Shown piece after piece: positions 35,208 through 46,095 of a stretch of DNA of 64,000 bases (its first letter is position 1; each line of letters starts with the position of its first letter). The DNA is from Closterium sp. NIES-65 (lineage: Eukaryota > Streptophyta > Zygnematophyceae > Desmidiales > Closteriaceae). The notes under the pieces were generated by a model. The model worked only from the letters and a program-made list of their open reading frames with translations. It was not told the origin of the DNA and ran no database searches. The stretch spans positions 434,001 to 498,000 of the forward strand of contig CANXME010002010.1 of assembly GCA_948144175.1 (NCBI GenBank), read 5' to 3'. A program made the translations under genes and the position numbers.

Positions 35208-35396
35208 GGAGCGGCGACAAGCCTGGCTGCAGCACATGGTGAAGCGCGAGAAATTTTCGCTGAAGTACATCCCGCCCACCGATTAGTCGGCTGACTTCCT
35301 AACAAAGGTGCTGCACTATCCGGCGTTTAACCGGTGCTCCGTTGCAATCGGACAAGTGCGACTCGCCGACATGGGCGACAATGACGTGCAGCAGTA
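35208..35396 (+). pseudogene. C-terminal RNase H of copia A2 (second half)
   Basis: It reads RRQAWLQHMVKREKFSLKYI, then ADFLTK, then YPAFNRCSVAIGQVRLA, matching A1 at 11200-11390. One TAG (35284-35286) stands where A1 has CAG (Gln). The end reads DVQQ-stop where A1 has DVQ-stop-stop: the same site is CAG in one copy and TAG in the other. It continues the fragment that ends at 19742. Confidence 0.82.
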
Positions 35397-35525
35397 GGTG
35401 CCATGCCCCCTTGCATGGCTGGTGCGGTGACCGGCATGCTGTGTGTTCTGTTCACGCCGACGAGCTATTCTCCGAGAAGTGCTGCCGTGTGGGTCGGGGG
35501 CCCAAGCGTGAACGCGGCAGGGGAG

Positions 35526-36477
35526 TGTCAATGGGAGGTGTGTTGAGCCCCGTCCTCTCTTGGGCGGTGCCGACTTCGTGGTCGGGTGTGAGGGGTGCAG
35601 CCGACCTGCGGCAGTGGGCGAGCTGGCCAACGGGGCTAGTCGACCTGCATGGGGTCCACTGCAAGGGCGCTGACTTCGGGAGGGTGCCGACTTTTGGGAG
35701 TCGACTTGGTGATGCCGACCCGGGGAAGTTAACAGGTATTGTGGTCGACCTGGAGCTGGTCGACCAAGAGTGTGGTCGACCTGGAGCTGGTCGACCAAGG
35801 GTGTGGTCGACCAAGGGTGTGGTCGACCTGGTGGGGTCAACCGAAGATGGTCGTTGACTTGGGTGGTCGACGGGCACATAAAGGAGCAGCTGGTGTCGAC
35901 GTGGTTGCCCGGTCGACCAGGTTACGTGGGTGACGAGGTTCTGCGGAGGAGTGCGACGGTTGCCCAGGTAGTAGTGGTGAGACCGACCTTGGTGGTGGTT
36001 TCCCGGGGTCGATGTGGCTAATCAGATGCAATCGTCAGCGCAAGAACCATTTGGTGTGTGCGCTGTGCAGGTGACAAGACACGGTCCGCCAATCATCTTC
36101 GAGCACCTGCGAAGCGAGTGCGCTGCTGTCCTGCGGGTGCAACGCTGTGCAGCCGACTTGCTGCAGCGTTGGCACGCCGTCGAATTGCATTGTTGGCGGG
36201 CCGCAATTATGCACTGCTGGAGCGCGGTCGACCAAATCGTGTTGGAACGCGGTCGACCGTGCTGCACTAGCAATCGTCCTGCTTGCATGCTAGCTTTGAT
36301 GTGGTCTTGTCTTACCAACTTCATTGTACCACTGTTGTCACCTTTCCTTACTGAGACTCTTGCCAAATTCTCCCGTGAACTAGCAAGTAGTGTATACACA
36401 AGGAAACGAACGCAGAGATCATTTCATTCCCGTGCGTAGCCCGTAGCCTAGCTCCCGTTGATTAAGTTATCTCTACA
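35526..36477 (+). repeat. 3' LTR of copia A2 (952 bp)
   Basis: It starts TGTCAATGGGAG right after GCGGCAGGGGAG (purine tract) and ends near TTATCTCTACA. It is alignable with the LTRs at 11518, 17849 and 44347. Confidence 0.8.
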
Positions 36478-36507
36478 TCTTGTTGATGTGAGGCGTTTTT
36501 GCTTTTG

Positions 36508-36574
36508 TTTTCTTCTTCTTCTTCTTCTTCTTCTTCTTCTTCTTCTTCTTCTTCTTCTTCTTCTTCTTCTTCTT

Positions 36575-36605
<31 letters not shown>

Positions 36606-36632
36606 TTCTTCTTCTTCTTCTTCTTCTTCTTC
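36508..36632 (+). repeat. (TTC)n microsatellite
   Basis: About 40 copies of TTC, broken once by TTA. It lies just before a plausible 3' splice site (TTGTGCAG at about 36674) of the transposase fragment, so it may be the polypyrimidine part of an intron. Confidence 0.9.
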
Positions 36633-36674
36633 TTATGATTTCAGAATTCTGTCTGTCTGATGTTGATTGTGCAG

Positions 36675-36976
36675 ATGTGGTCGTGACGTTCCATGAGAAC
36701 GGGTGGATGGACGCCGAGGGCTTGACGAGTGCGTCAAGCCCTTCATAAAGCCCCGGTTCGGCACGCATGCGAGGAGCTCGATGGTCGTGCTGGATTCCTA
36801 CCACTGTCATCTCACTGAGGGGGTGAAGGCGAACTTCCGCGAGCTCAATATCGTCTCGGCAATCATCCCGTCGGGCTGTATGGAGGAGTTGCAGCCCCTC
36901 GTCGTCTCCATCAACAAGAGCTTCAATGTCTTTGTCCAGCAGCAATACCAGAAGTGGTTTGGAGAAGAGGGCAAAG
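36675..36976 (+). pseudogene. pogo/Tigger-like DDE transposase, C-terminal fragment
   Basis: The frame reads VTFHENGWMD, then (after a frameshift near 36720) KPRFGTHARSSMVVLDSYHC, then HLTEGVKANFRELN, then IIPSGCMEELQPLVVSINK and FVQQQYQKWFGEEG. These are hallmarks of the DDE_1 (pogo/jerky) transposase core. The family usually has QPLD, while this copy has QPLV, so a conserved acidic residue is lost. The frame continues after copia C2 at 44250 (KEQLTAE). A (TTC)n-rich intron precedes it; the N-terminal half is absent. Confidence 0.8.
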
Positions 36977-37108
36977 TGTCAGAACATTCTAGCTTACTTA
37001 TTTGTGTAGGCTATAGTGGGGTATCCCATAGGGGGTACAACCCAATTAGGGTTTCCTATTTGTACTCACTTCGTTCATAGTCATTTCATCCTCGTTCAAT
37101 TCTTCTCA
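36977..37108 (+). repeat. 5' LTR of copia C2
   Basis: 132 bp, TGTCAGAACATT to AATTCTTCTCA; directly followed by the primer-binding site. Confidence 0.95.
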
Positions 37109-37249
37109 TGGAATCAGAGCAGGTCCCCTCCTAGGGACTGTTCCTAGGGCCCACCGAAGCGCGCCCCGAGGCGCGCGTCCTTTTTTTTAGCGACCCTGCG
37201 TGTCGCCCTTACCTTCTCGATCCTGCCGCCCTTAGTTGCGGCCCCGCTT

Positions 37250-37980
37250 TACCCCTACGGCCCCGCTTCGGCCCCGCTTCGGCCCCGCTTAGGCCCCGTC
37301 GGCCCCGCTTAGGCCCCGCTACGGCCCCGCGTCGGCCCCGCTTAGGCCCCGTCGGCCCCGCTTAGGCCCCGCTACGGCCCCTCGTCGGCCCCGCTTAGGC
37401 CCCGTCGGCCCCGCTCAGGCCCCGTCGGCCCCGCTTAGGCCCCGCTACGGCCCCGCGTCGGCCCCGCTTAGGCCCCGTCGGCCCCGCTTAGGCCCCGTCG
37501 GCCCCGCTTAGGCCCCGCCACGGCCCCGCTACGGCCCCGTCGGCCCCGCTACGGCCCCGCTACGGCCCTGTCGGCCCCGCCTAGGCCCCGCCGACCCTGC
37601 TACGGCCCCGCTACAGCCCGTCGTCGGCCCTGCTACGGCCCCGCTACGGCCCCGCTTAGGCCCCGCTGCAGCCCCGCTACGGCCCCCATTGCGGCCCCAC
37701 CGCCCGTGCTACAGCCCGCCGCGCCACCCGTGCAGCCGCCCGTGCGCCGCCCGTGCACCCGCCCGTGCAACCGCCCGTGCAGCCGCCCGTGCAGCCGCCC
37801 GTGCAGCCGCCCACCGTGCCGCCCGTGAGCCGCCCCAGCCGCCCGTGAGCCGCCCGTGCTGTCACCCGAGCCGCGCGAGCCGCCCGAGCCGCCCGAGCCG
37901 CCCGAGCCGTCCGAGCCGCCCGAGCCGCCCGAGCCGCCCGAGCCGCCCGAGCCGCCCGATCCGTCTACGGTCCCGGGAGC
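37250..37980 (+). repeat. tandem-repeat leader of C2
   Basis: About 20 variants of GGCCCCGCTTAGGCCCCGTC (37250-37690), then GTGCAGCCGCCC units (37720-37820), then GAGCCGCCC units (37860-37970). Located between the primer-binding site and the Gag ATG, where packaging and dimerisation signals of LTR elements usually lie; that role is inference. Confidence 0.85.
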
Positions 37981-38094
37981 CGGATCCTGTGGGGCTGCTG
38001 CTACTCCTGGGCTGGCGGAGTTGCTGAGCTGCTGTGTTGCTGTCCTACTAAGTTGCTCGACCCTTCTTCTCTGGTGAGACTATCGACTGCTATC

Positions 38095-39150
38095 ATGGCC
38101 ACCCCCAGTGTCCTGGCCTTTGACGCTGAGGGTCGCGCCATTGAATTTGCGGTCTGGGTCGAGGACCTGCAGCTGTACTTGCAGTGCGATTCGGTAGATG
38201 ACGTCTCTCTCTTTGACTTTGCCTCTGGCGCTGTCCCTGCCCCTCCTGCTGATGCTGACCCCACTGTTCGCTCCAAGTGGGCCACACGCGATGCTGCTGC
38301 ACGTCTTGCTGTGCGTCGCCACCTCCCTTCCTCCGAGCGTGCCCACTTTAGTCAGTGCAAGACCGCTCAGGCCTTGTACGACGTTGTAGTTGCGCGCTAC
38401 TCCTCCCCTTCCACTGCTACACTGAGCCGCCTCATGCTACCGTACCTCTTCCCTGACCTTGCTGCCTTTCCCACAGTCACTGACCTCTTTATCCACCTTC
38501 GCGCTAGTGACACTCGCTACCGAGCTGCGCTTCCTGCTTCCTTCCTCGCCGAAAACCCCCCTCCCATGTACATCACCCTCTACTTTCTAGTCACCCGTCT
38601 CCCTGAGTCCCTTCGTGCAGTTAGGGACCAGTTTCTCTCTGTCTGTCCCACCACCCTCACTGTCGACCTCCTCGAGAAGTCCCTGCTAGCGGCCGAGAAG
38701 AGCATAGTCGCTGTAGGGGCTTCTCGTGGTGACCCGCGCACCCCCATCTTTGAGGGGTGTTCTCCTTCCCCCCTGCTACCCTCTGTCGCCTCTGCTGCTG
38801 CGGCCGACCTCGTTGGTTTAGAGTCGGTCGGTGCGGCGTTTGCCCCCAGCGGTAGGCGCCGCTCTGGCAGGAGCAAGGGGGGCAAGGGAGCGAGTGGAGC
38901 TAGCGGGGGCGGTGGCGGAGGAGGTGGGGGCGGCGGGGGGAGTGGGGGTGGCGGTGGGGGTGGAGGCGGGAGTGGAGGTACTGGTGGCGGCAGTGGAGGC
39001 GGAGGTGGCGGCGGAGGTGGTGGCGGAGGTGGCAGTGGGAGCGGCGGGGGCGAGGGTGGCGGTGGCGGCGGTGGCGGCGGAGGCGGGGGTGGCGGTGGTG
39101 GAGGTGGTCGGAGTGGCTCGTCCCAGAGGAGCTGCACTGGGGGTGGTCAG

Positions 39151-39182
<32 letters not shown>

Positions 39183-42100
39183 CTCTCGCGACGTCCCAGC
39201 CCCTCAGCAGCTCCGTGAGTGGTACTCGCAGCGTCAGCGTGGTGGGGCGTTCGGTCCCTGCACCTACGTCCTTCGCACCGGCGACCGCGCGGGTGAGCAG
39301 TGTGGGGGCACCCACACCGCTCGCCGCTGCTTTGCCCGCTTGACCGACGCTTGGCGCCAGCAGTTTCCGGAGGCCTCTGAGATCCCCCGCTGGGGAGAGC
39401 TGTCTAGGGCTGGTGTAGCTGTTTTTTATCTTGACTTTGATGCTATCCTTGCTGCCATGTATGCTGTGACTGTTAGTGATGATGGTGACTGTTACCGGTG
39501 TTTCCCGCCCGACCCGGGCATTGGTACTGCTGCATCAGGTGCCAGTGAGGCTGCTGCTCTAGGTGCCAGTGCGTCTGTGCTCTCAAGTACTAGTGAGTCT
39601 GCCCTCTCAGGTACTGTGTCGGCTTCTGCCTCTCACACTTTCACCCTTGACTCTGGAGCTTCTCGCTCCTTCTTTCGGGACCGCAAAGCTCTCACGCCGC
39701 TTAGTCGACCTGTTGCGGTGTCCCTGGCAGACCCCTCTGGGGGTCCTGTCCTGTCTCGTTTCTCCACAGTCCTCCCGTGTCCGGCGGCTCCCTCTGGCAC
39801 CCTGACTGGTCTTTACCTCCCCTCGTTCTCTACGAACCTGGTGAGTGGTGCTGACATACAGGATGTGGGTGTCCACCAGTTCACTCCTGCTCGTCAGCGG
39901 GTGACACACTGCACAGAAGCTAGCACAGGTCGACACCTAGCTACGTTTACACGTCAGCCAGGGTCGAGCCTGTACACACTGACCACTACTTCTCCTCCTG
40001 GTGCTGAGTCTGGTAGAGTCCCTTCGTCTGGTCAGGTGTTTGCTGCAGCGTCCAGGTCTGGTCCTGAGTCTGCCCCCTGTTCGTGTCGTCGTCTGTCTCA
40101 CGAGACTCTCCTCTGGCACCACCGCCTTGGCCACCCCTCTCTGCTTCGGCTCAGAGGCATGGCCTCCCATCTTCTTGTGTCTGGTCTCCCCCGGTCCCTC
40201 CCTCCCCTTCCTCAGGGCCCTGGCCCTGCCTGTGTCCCTTGTGTCGAGGGGCGCCAGCGTGCAGCCCCTCACTCCTCCCAGTTTCCTCCGACAGAGGCTC
40301 CGTTGCAGACGATTCACATGGACGTGTGGGGCCCTGCCCGCGTCCGTGGACTCGGTCACGAGCGCTACTTCCTGTTGGTGGTTGACGACTACTCGCGTTA
40401 CACCACAGTCTTCCCCATGCGCAACAAGGGTGATGTCACTGAGGTGCTGATCGACTGGATCCGCGCAGCTCGTCTCCAGCTCAGGCAGAGCTTTGGCTCG
40501 GACTTTCCTGTGTTGCGTCTGCACTCGGACAGAGGCGGAGAGTTCTCCTCTGGCCTTCTGCGTGCCTTCTGTCGTGCGCGAGGCATCCGCCAGACCTTCA
40601 CGCTTCCGGACTCACCGCAGCAAAATGGGATTGCAGAGCGCCGCATTGGCATGGTCATGGACGTCGCTCGTACGTCTATGATGCATGCGGCTGCCCCCCT
40701 TTTTCTGTGGCCGTTTGCGGTCAGGTACGCGGCGCATCAGATCAACCTCCACCCCAGGGTCTCCAGGCCGGAGACCTCCCCAGCCCTGCTGTGGACGGGG
40801 AAGGTTGGCGATGCGTCGGCGTTCCGGGTCTGGGGATCTCGGGCGTTTGTCCGCGACTTGTCTGCGGACAAGCTGTCCCCTCGCGCTGCTCCCTGCGTCT
40901 TCCTGGGGTTCCCCCCCGACGCCCCTGGGTGGTAGTTCTACCACCCCACCTCTCGACGTGTTCTGTCCTCCCAGGACGTCACGTTCGACGAGTCGGTACC
41001 CTACTACTGCCTCTTCCCATACCGCACTCCGTCCCTCCCCCCGCCCCCGCTCTTCTTGGTACCAGGTCCCCCCCCGGTAGACCCCCTCCCCCCTCAGGGT
41101 CCTGCCCCTTCAGGTGTGTCCCACGTAGACGCGGTCGAGCCCTTCGAGGTCACTGGTGACTCTGGTGCTGCTGCAGGAGCGGAGCCTGGGGGTACTGAGC
41201 CTGGGGGTGCTGAGCCTGGGGGTGCTGGGCCTGGGGGTGCTGAGCCTGGGGGTGCTGAGACTGTAGGTGCTCTGCATGGAGGTGCTTCGTCTCCCCGAGA
41301 GCCACTCTCCCCACAGGAGCTGCGTGAGTGGTTTGCCCGGCGTTGGAGGAGTGCTGCTGGTACTGGAGGTTCTTCGGCTGCAGAGGGTGCTGTTGCCGCG
41401 CGTCCCGGAGGTGCTCGTGCTGTGGGTGCTGGAGCTGCTAGGTCTGAGGGTTCTCCTGGAACTGGTGCTGCTGAGGGTGTTGGCGCTGAGACTACCGCTG
41501 GCGGTCCGACTGGCAGTGCTCCTGGAGGTGCTGCTGGAGGTTCTGGAGCTACTGGAGGTGCTGCTGGAGGTGCTGCTGGAGCGGGTACTCCTGCTGGGGG
41601 TACTGGTGCTGTCCCTGCTGTTTCTGGCGTCCCCACGCGGCCCCGACCGTACTTCGTTCCGCTCCTGCAGCAGGTTCTTGGTCTTACACCTTCTCCTGGT
41701 CCTCCTCCTCCTCCCTTAGAGGGTCCACAGCCTGTCCCGTCACAGTCACGGCTACAGCCTGCCTCCCCTTTGCCTGCTCCTTCTCCCTACGCTGGTCCGA
41801 CTGGAGGTCTTACTGAGCGTCGTGAGCCTGCGTCTCGTCCTGCGTCGCCTGTTCGTACTGCGCGCACTAGTGGCCGCGGTTCGCGTCAGCGTCCTCCTCC
41901 TGTCCCTGGCACGCACCGGATGTCTCTGCGTCCGTCCACTGCTCCTCTGCGTGCCCCTTTGCCTTCTCCTCCTGCTTCCTCTCTTCCTGCTCTTGCCGAC
42001 CCGGAGTCGGACTCTCTTCGTGCTGCCAGTCCTACTGTCACGCGTCTCCTTGCTACTGCTGTCACTGACCCTTCTCTTGAGTCGTCTGTTGCGTCTGCCC

Positions 42101-43905
42101 TTGTCACTGAGCTCGTCGACTTTGCTGCGCGCTGTCGTCTAGACTACGCTGCTAGTCTTGTCGCTGATTCTGAGTCTGCCTGTCCTCCGTCCGTCGGGGG
42201 TGAGTGTGCCCTTGGCACGGACGTCCTTGAGGACAGGCAGGAGGAGTTCCAGTGTCTGGCCGCCGCTTCACCTCATCTCGCGTCTGTACTGCTAGCCCCT
42301 GAGGGAGACCCAGATGCACTTGACATCCCGACTCCGCGCTCTTACGCGGAGGCGATAGAGGGTCCGTACTCCTCTTAGTGGCAGGCAGCTATGGATGCAG
42401 AGATGGCTTCCTGGAAGTCCACAGGCACCTACGTTGACGCGGTTCCCCCTCCTGGGGCGAACATAGTCAGTGGCATGTGGATCTTCAGGGTGAAGTGGCC
42501 GCCGGGTTCTCCGCCTGTCTTCAAGGCACGTTACGTGGCTCGTGGCTTCAGTCAGCGGCAGGGGGTTGACTACTTTCAGACCTTCTCCCCCACCCCGAAG
42601 ATGACCACTCTTCGGGTACTGCTGCACGTTGCTGCTCACCGTGACTACGAGCTGCACTCTCTCGACTTCAGCACAGCTTTCTTGCAGGGCAGTCTGCACG
42701 AGGAGATCTGGCTGCGTCGCCCACCTGGCTTCACTAGGTCTTTCCCTCCTGGTACCCAGTGGAGTCTCCGGCGTCCAGTCTACGGTCTCCACCAGGCGCC
42801 ACGTGAGTGGCACGACACACTAAGGACTACGCTGGCGGCACTTGGGTTTGCTCCTTCTACTGGCGACCCGTCGCTGTTTCTGCGCACCGACACCTCTCTG
42901 CCGCCGTTCTACATCCTCGTGTACGTCGACGACTTGGTCTTTGCCACAGCTGACACTGCTGGACTCGCCTACGTGAAGTCCGAGCTGCAGAAGAGACACA
43001 CGTGCACTGACCTGGGTGAACTGCGCAGCTACCTTGGCTTGCAGATCACCCGGGACAGAGCACAGCGCACCATTACCTTGACTCAGTCACACATGGTGCA
43101 GCAGGTCCTTCAGCGCTTCGGCTTCACGTACTCCTCGCCTCAGGCCACTCCTCTGCCTACTCGCCACTCGCTCTCAGCTCTGCCTTCGGATGAGTCCGTA
43201 GAGTCGAGTGGCCCGTATGCAGAGCTTGTTGGCTGCCTCATGTACCTGATGACCTGCACTCGACCTGACCTTGCATACCCTCTTAGCATTCTTGCACGCT
43301 ATGTTGCTCCTGGGAGACACCGACCAGAGCACATGGCTGCAGCGAAGAGGGTGTTGCGCTACTTGTGCAGTACGTCGGGCATGGGGCTAGTGCTTGGAGG
43401 GCGCAGTCCAGTGGTCCTCACTGGACACGCGGACGCTTCTTGGGCTGACGACCAGGCTACGCAGCAGTTGTCACTGGGTTACACCTTCAGCCTTGGTTCC
43501 GCCTCTGTTTCATGGCGGGCTACCCGCTCGTCTTCTGTTCTCGGCTCCAGTTGTGAGGCTGAGATCTACGCCGGGGCTATGGCTGCACAGGAGCTACGCT
43601 GGCTCACCTACCTGCTGACCGACCTTGGAGAGCCGCCTCGTTCTCCTCCAGTCCTGTACGTAGACAACAAGGCCATGCTGGCCTTGTGTCGAGAGCAGCG
43701 ACTGGAGCACAGGACAAAGCACATTGCTCTTCGCTACTTTCTTGCTCGTGAGCTACAGCAGCGTGGACATTTGCGACTTGCGTACGTGGCCTCTGAGGCC
43801 AACACTGCTGATGTCTTCACCAAGGCACTTGCGCCTTGTGATCATCAGCGTTGTTGCACGCAGCTGGGTCTTGTGCCTGTCTTGCCTCACTTGCTCACTT
43901 CTTGA
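38095..43905 (+). CDS. copia Gag-Pol polyprotein of C2, one frame with two TAG codons
   Basis: ATG 38095-38097 opens 1,937 codons ending in TGA 43903-43905. Gag is at about residues 1-260, polyglycine at 267-341, a Cys-His finger near 387-410 and the protease Asp (DSGAS) at 519. The pre-integrase zinc motif HHRLGH..CVPC follows, then integrase Asp 743, Asp 812 and Glu 848 (35 residues between the last two). GGAEP repeats are near 1031-1064, the RT YVDDL box at 1610 and RNase H from about 1775. TAG interrupts at codon 947 (40933-40935, GW-stop-FYH) and codon 1428 (42376-42378, SS-stop-WQ); element D has CAG at both. No frameshift, TAA or TGA occurs inside. It supplies all enzymes for transposition if TAG is read through. 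Confidence 0.9.
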
Positions 43906-44117
43906 CCTTGCTTGTACCTTCACCTATATATACTCTTGCTCTTGCTTGCTTGACTCTTGTATATCTCTATATATGATCTTGCTTGTGAACTGGCCTTCTG
44001 GCCCTTGAACTTGTGCTCGGAATGTGTGGTGACTTTGTGATCCACCCTGAGCTTTGCTTTGCTTTGCTTGACTGGTCTTGTGACCCCTTGTTCTCCCCCA
44101 CTTTGCCTATGGGGGTG

Positions 44118-44249
44118 TGTCAGAACATTCTAGCTTACTTATTTGTATAGGCTATAGTGGGGTATCCCATAGGGGGTACAACCCAATTAGGGTTTCCTAT
44201 TTGTACTCACTTCGTTCATAGTCATTTCATCCTCGTTCAATTCTTCTCA
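44118..44249 (+). repeat. 3' LTR of copia C2
   Basis: 132 bp, 131 of 132 positions identical to the 5' LTR by eye. Confidence 0.95.
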
Positions 44250-44346
44250 CAAAGAGCAGCTGACAGCAGAATGTACGGTATCAACGGACCATGCGCGACT
44301 TTATTACCCTCCCCCCCCCCCCCCTTTGTTGATCTAAGGGGTTTCC
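44250..44346 (+). pseudogene. continuation of the pogo-like transposase fragment
   Basis: CAAAG here duplicates 36972-36976. The transposase frame goes on for about 15 codons (KEQLTAECTVST) and then runs into a poly-C tract (about 44311-44326) and the solo LTR. It shows that the copia cut a pre-existing transposase gene. Confidence 0.6.
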
Positions 44347-45303
44347 TGTCAACGAAAGTTGTGTTTAGGCTCCGTCCTCCCTTTGGCGGAGCCGACTTTG
44401 TGGTCGGGTGTACGGGAGGTGTAGCCGGCCTGCAGCAGTGGGTAAGCTGGTCGACGGGTTGGTCGACCTGCACGGTGTCACTGCGATGGCGCCGACTTTG
44501 GGAGGTCGACTTGGGAGGTCGACCTGTGGAGGGCGCCGAATTGGTGACGCCGATTTGGGGAAGTCGTCCTCGCGTGGTTGGCTGACAGCTGTGCTAGTCA
44601 AATTGGAGCTGGCCGACCAGAAGTGTGGTCAACTAGGGGCTCGTCGACGAGGGGGTGTGGTCGACTTGGTGTGGTCGACCGGAGGAGGTCGTCGACCTGG
44701 GTGGTCAATGGGCACGAGGAGAAGCTGCTGGTTACGTGGTTGCCTGGTCGACTAGGTTACCTGTGCGACGGGGTTCGGTGGAGGAGCGCGCCAGTCGCTC
44801 AGATCGTTGTCGAGGCTGACCTCGGTGTGGTATCGCGAGGTCGACATGGAGGATCAGGTGCAGACGTGGGCACATGGTCGGTTAGGCGTCTGGGCTGTGT
44901 ACGTGACAAGGCGTAGCACGCCAATCAGTTGCGAGCACCTGCGAAGTGGGTGTGCTGCTGTCCTGCGGGTGCAACGCCATGCAACCGCCTTGATGCAACG
45001 TTGGCACGCCGTCGATTTGCATCACTGGCAGGCCACAACATTGCACTTCTGGCGCGCGATCGACCTTGTCGCGCTGAAACGCAGTCGACCGTGCTATGCT
45101 GGCAGTCGATCAGCTTGTATGGTAGCATCTGATGTAGTCATTGTTGCCTTGCCATTGTGTACTATTGTTGTGAACTTTTGCTAGTGAGACTCTTGCCGAA
45201 TCTCCCTATGAATAAACAAGTAATGAGAGCACAAGTAAATGACTAACGAACGAGCTCATGCCTTGCCCGTAGTGAAGCTCCCGTTGTTCTAGTTATCTCC
45301 GCA
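44347..45303 (+). mobile_element. solo LTR of the copia A family (957 bp)
   Basis: It starts TGTCAACGAAAG, ends TTATCTCCGCA and is alignable along its length with the A1 3' LTR, with no internal element sequence attached. Flanks read TTTCC (44342-44346) and CTTCC (45304-45308), a 4-of-5 match consistent with an aged target duplication. Confidence 0.78.
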
Positions 45304-45313
45304 CTTCCCTTGA

Positions 45314-45631
45314 GTAACCATTGGGATAAAATGGCTTGTTTGTAGCCGGCGAGTGCACCCATAACCCCCCAGGCCAACGCGTCTGTAACCCTTCCCTAGG
45401 TTCAATCGGGGATCTCTAGTGGACCTTTGACATCCCCCCGCACTGAGATGCCGAAAGTGCACACACTGGGATTCGAACCCGAGACCTTCGCTCTGATGCC
45501 ATGTCAGAATCCCAGCCTCTAACCACTGGGATAAAAGGGCTTGTTTGTATAGCGGGTGAGTGCGCCCATAATCCCCTAGGCCAACAACCCTCTTATAGGA
45601 TCAATCAAGGATCTGCAGTTGACCTCTAGCA
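45314..45631 (-). mobile_element. aged TRIM copy, one end truncated
   Basis: On the plus strand: partial LTR (to 45432), internal 45433-45501 (69 bp) and LTR 45502-45631. It matches the intact copy at 54318 in order and internal length. The first LTR lacks its outer 20 or so bases. The primer-binding site has one change (complement of GCTCTGATGCCA). No target duplication is recognisable. Confidence 0.82.
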
Positions 45632-46095
45632 TCCGGGGCCATACGCTATATGTGAGGGGGTCTGTGTCGAGATGTGTGTGTCAGTTAGCCACCGTATCGC
45701 CTCCTCTTGAATCACTTTCTAGCACGTCGTAGATGGAAAAAAAAAAAAAAAAAAAAGTATTGCTGGAAGTGTTTGAAGTATTCAATCAATTGTATTTCCT
45801 AGATGTAACTAAGAAATAATGTATCATAATCAGGAAAACTGTGCCAGTAATACGGTGTCATGGTATGTGTACAAGTATGAAACCAATTTGCCATACTTAT
45901 TTGGGATATATGCAGCGTGGATTAGAAAGTAAACTCTTGCTACTATCGATAGATCTCGTGTGAGCGAAGCGCGGCGACGAAGACCAAACCAAGAACTACA
46001 AATGCTGCTCGACTCAAGGATTTCTGGCCATTGCCGGAGACCCCCATTCCTCCATTCTTGGAAACCAACTTGTTTAGGGTCTGAACTGACATACA
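45632..46095. other. intergenic stretch upstream of the GH16 gene
   Basis: Contains a run of about 20 A (45736-45755) and AT-rich sequence. It is the presumed promoter region of the GH16 gene. I see no clear TATA box or other gene. An overlapping short open frame (45960-46184) looks like chance. Confidence 0.4.

Larger units (their letters stand above)
17849..36477 (+). mobile_element. internally deleted copia A2, split by nested insertions
   Basis: Segments: 5' LTR 17849-18764, an unassigned stretch, a gag fragment (about 19228-19670) fused directly to an RNase H fragment (19675-19742), then a 15.5-kb insertion (copia B and its passengers), then the rest of RNase H (35208-35396) and the 3' LTR 35526-36477. 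The two RNase H halves join at the same point of the A1 sequence (CTCAAGCACAT, then GGAGCGGCGACA). Protease, integrase and RT are missing, so this was already a deletion derivative before it was split. I found no convincing outer target duplication. Confidence 0.75.
36977..44249 (+). mobile_element. full-length young copia element C2
   Basis: 132-bp LTRs at 36977-37108 and 44118-44249 differ at one base (TTGTGTAGG versus TTGTATAGG). Perfect 5-bp duplication CAAAG (36972-36976 and 44250-44254). Primer-binding site TGGAATCAGAGC at 37109-37120; purine tract TATGGGGGTG before the 3' LTR. A closely related opposite-strand copy is C1. Confidence 0.96.

Noticed and set aside
17844-36495. TGAGG as target duplication of copia A2
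   Set aside because: The right-hand match lies about 12 bases beyond the expected CA end of the LTR, so it is probably chance.
36448-36945. Minus-strand Arg-rich frame over the TTC microsatellite
   Set aside because: It is a translation of the microsatellite plus the antisense of the transposase fragment.
37250-37970. CRISPR-like array
   Set aside because: Repeats are contiguous minisatellite units without unique spacers, in a eukaryotic retrotransposon leader.
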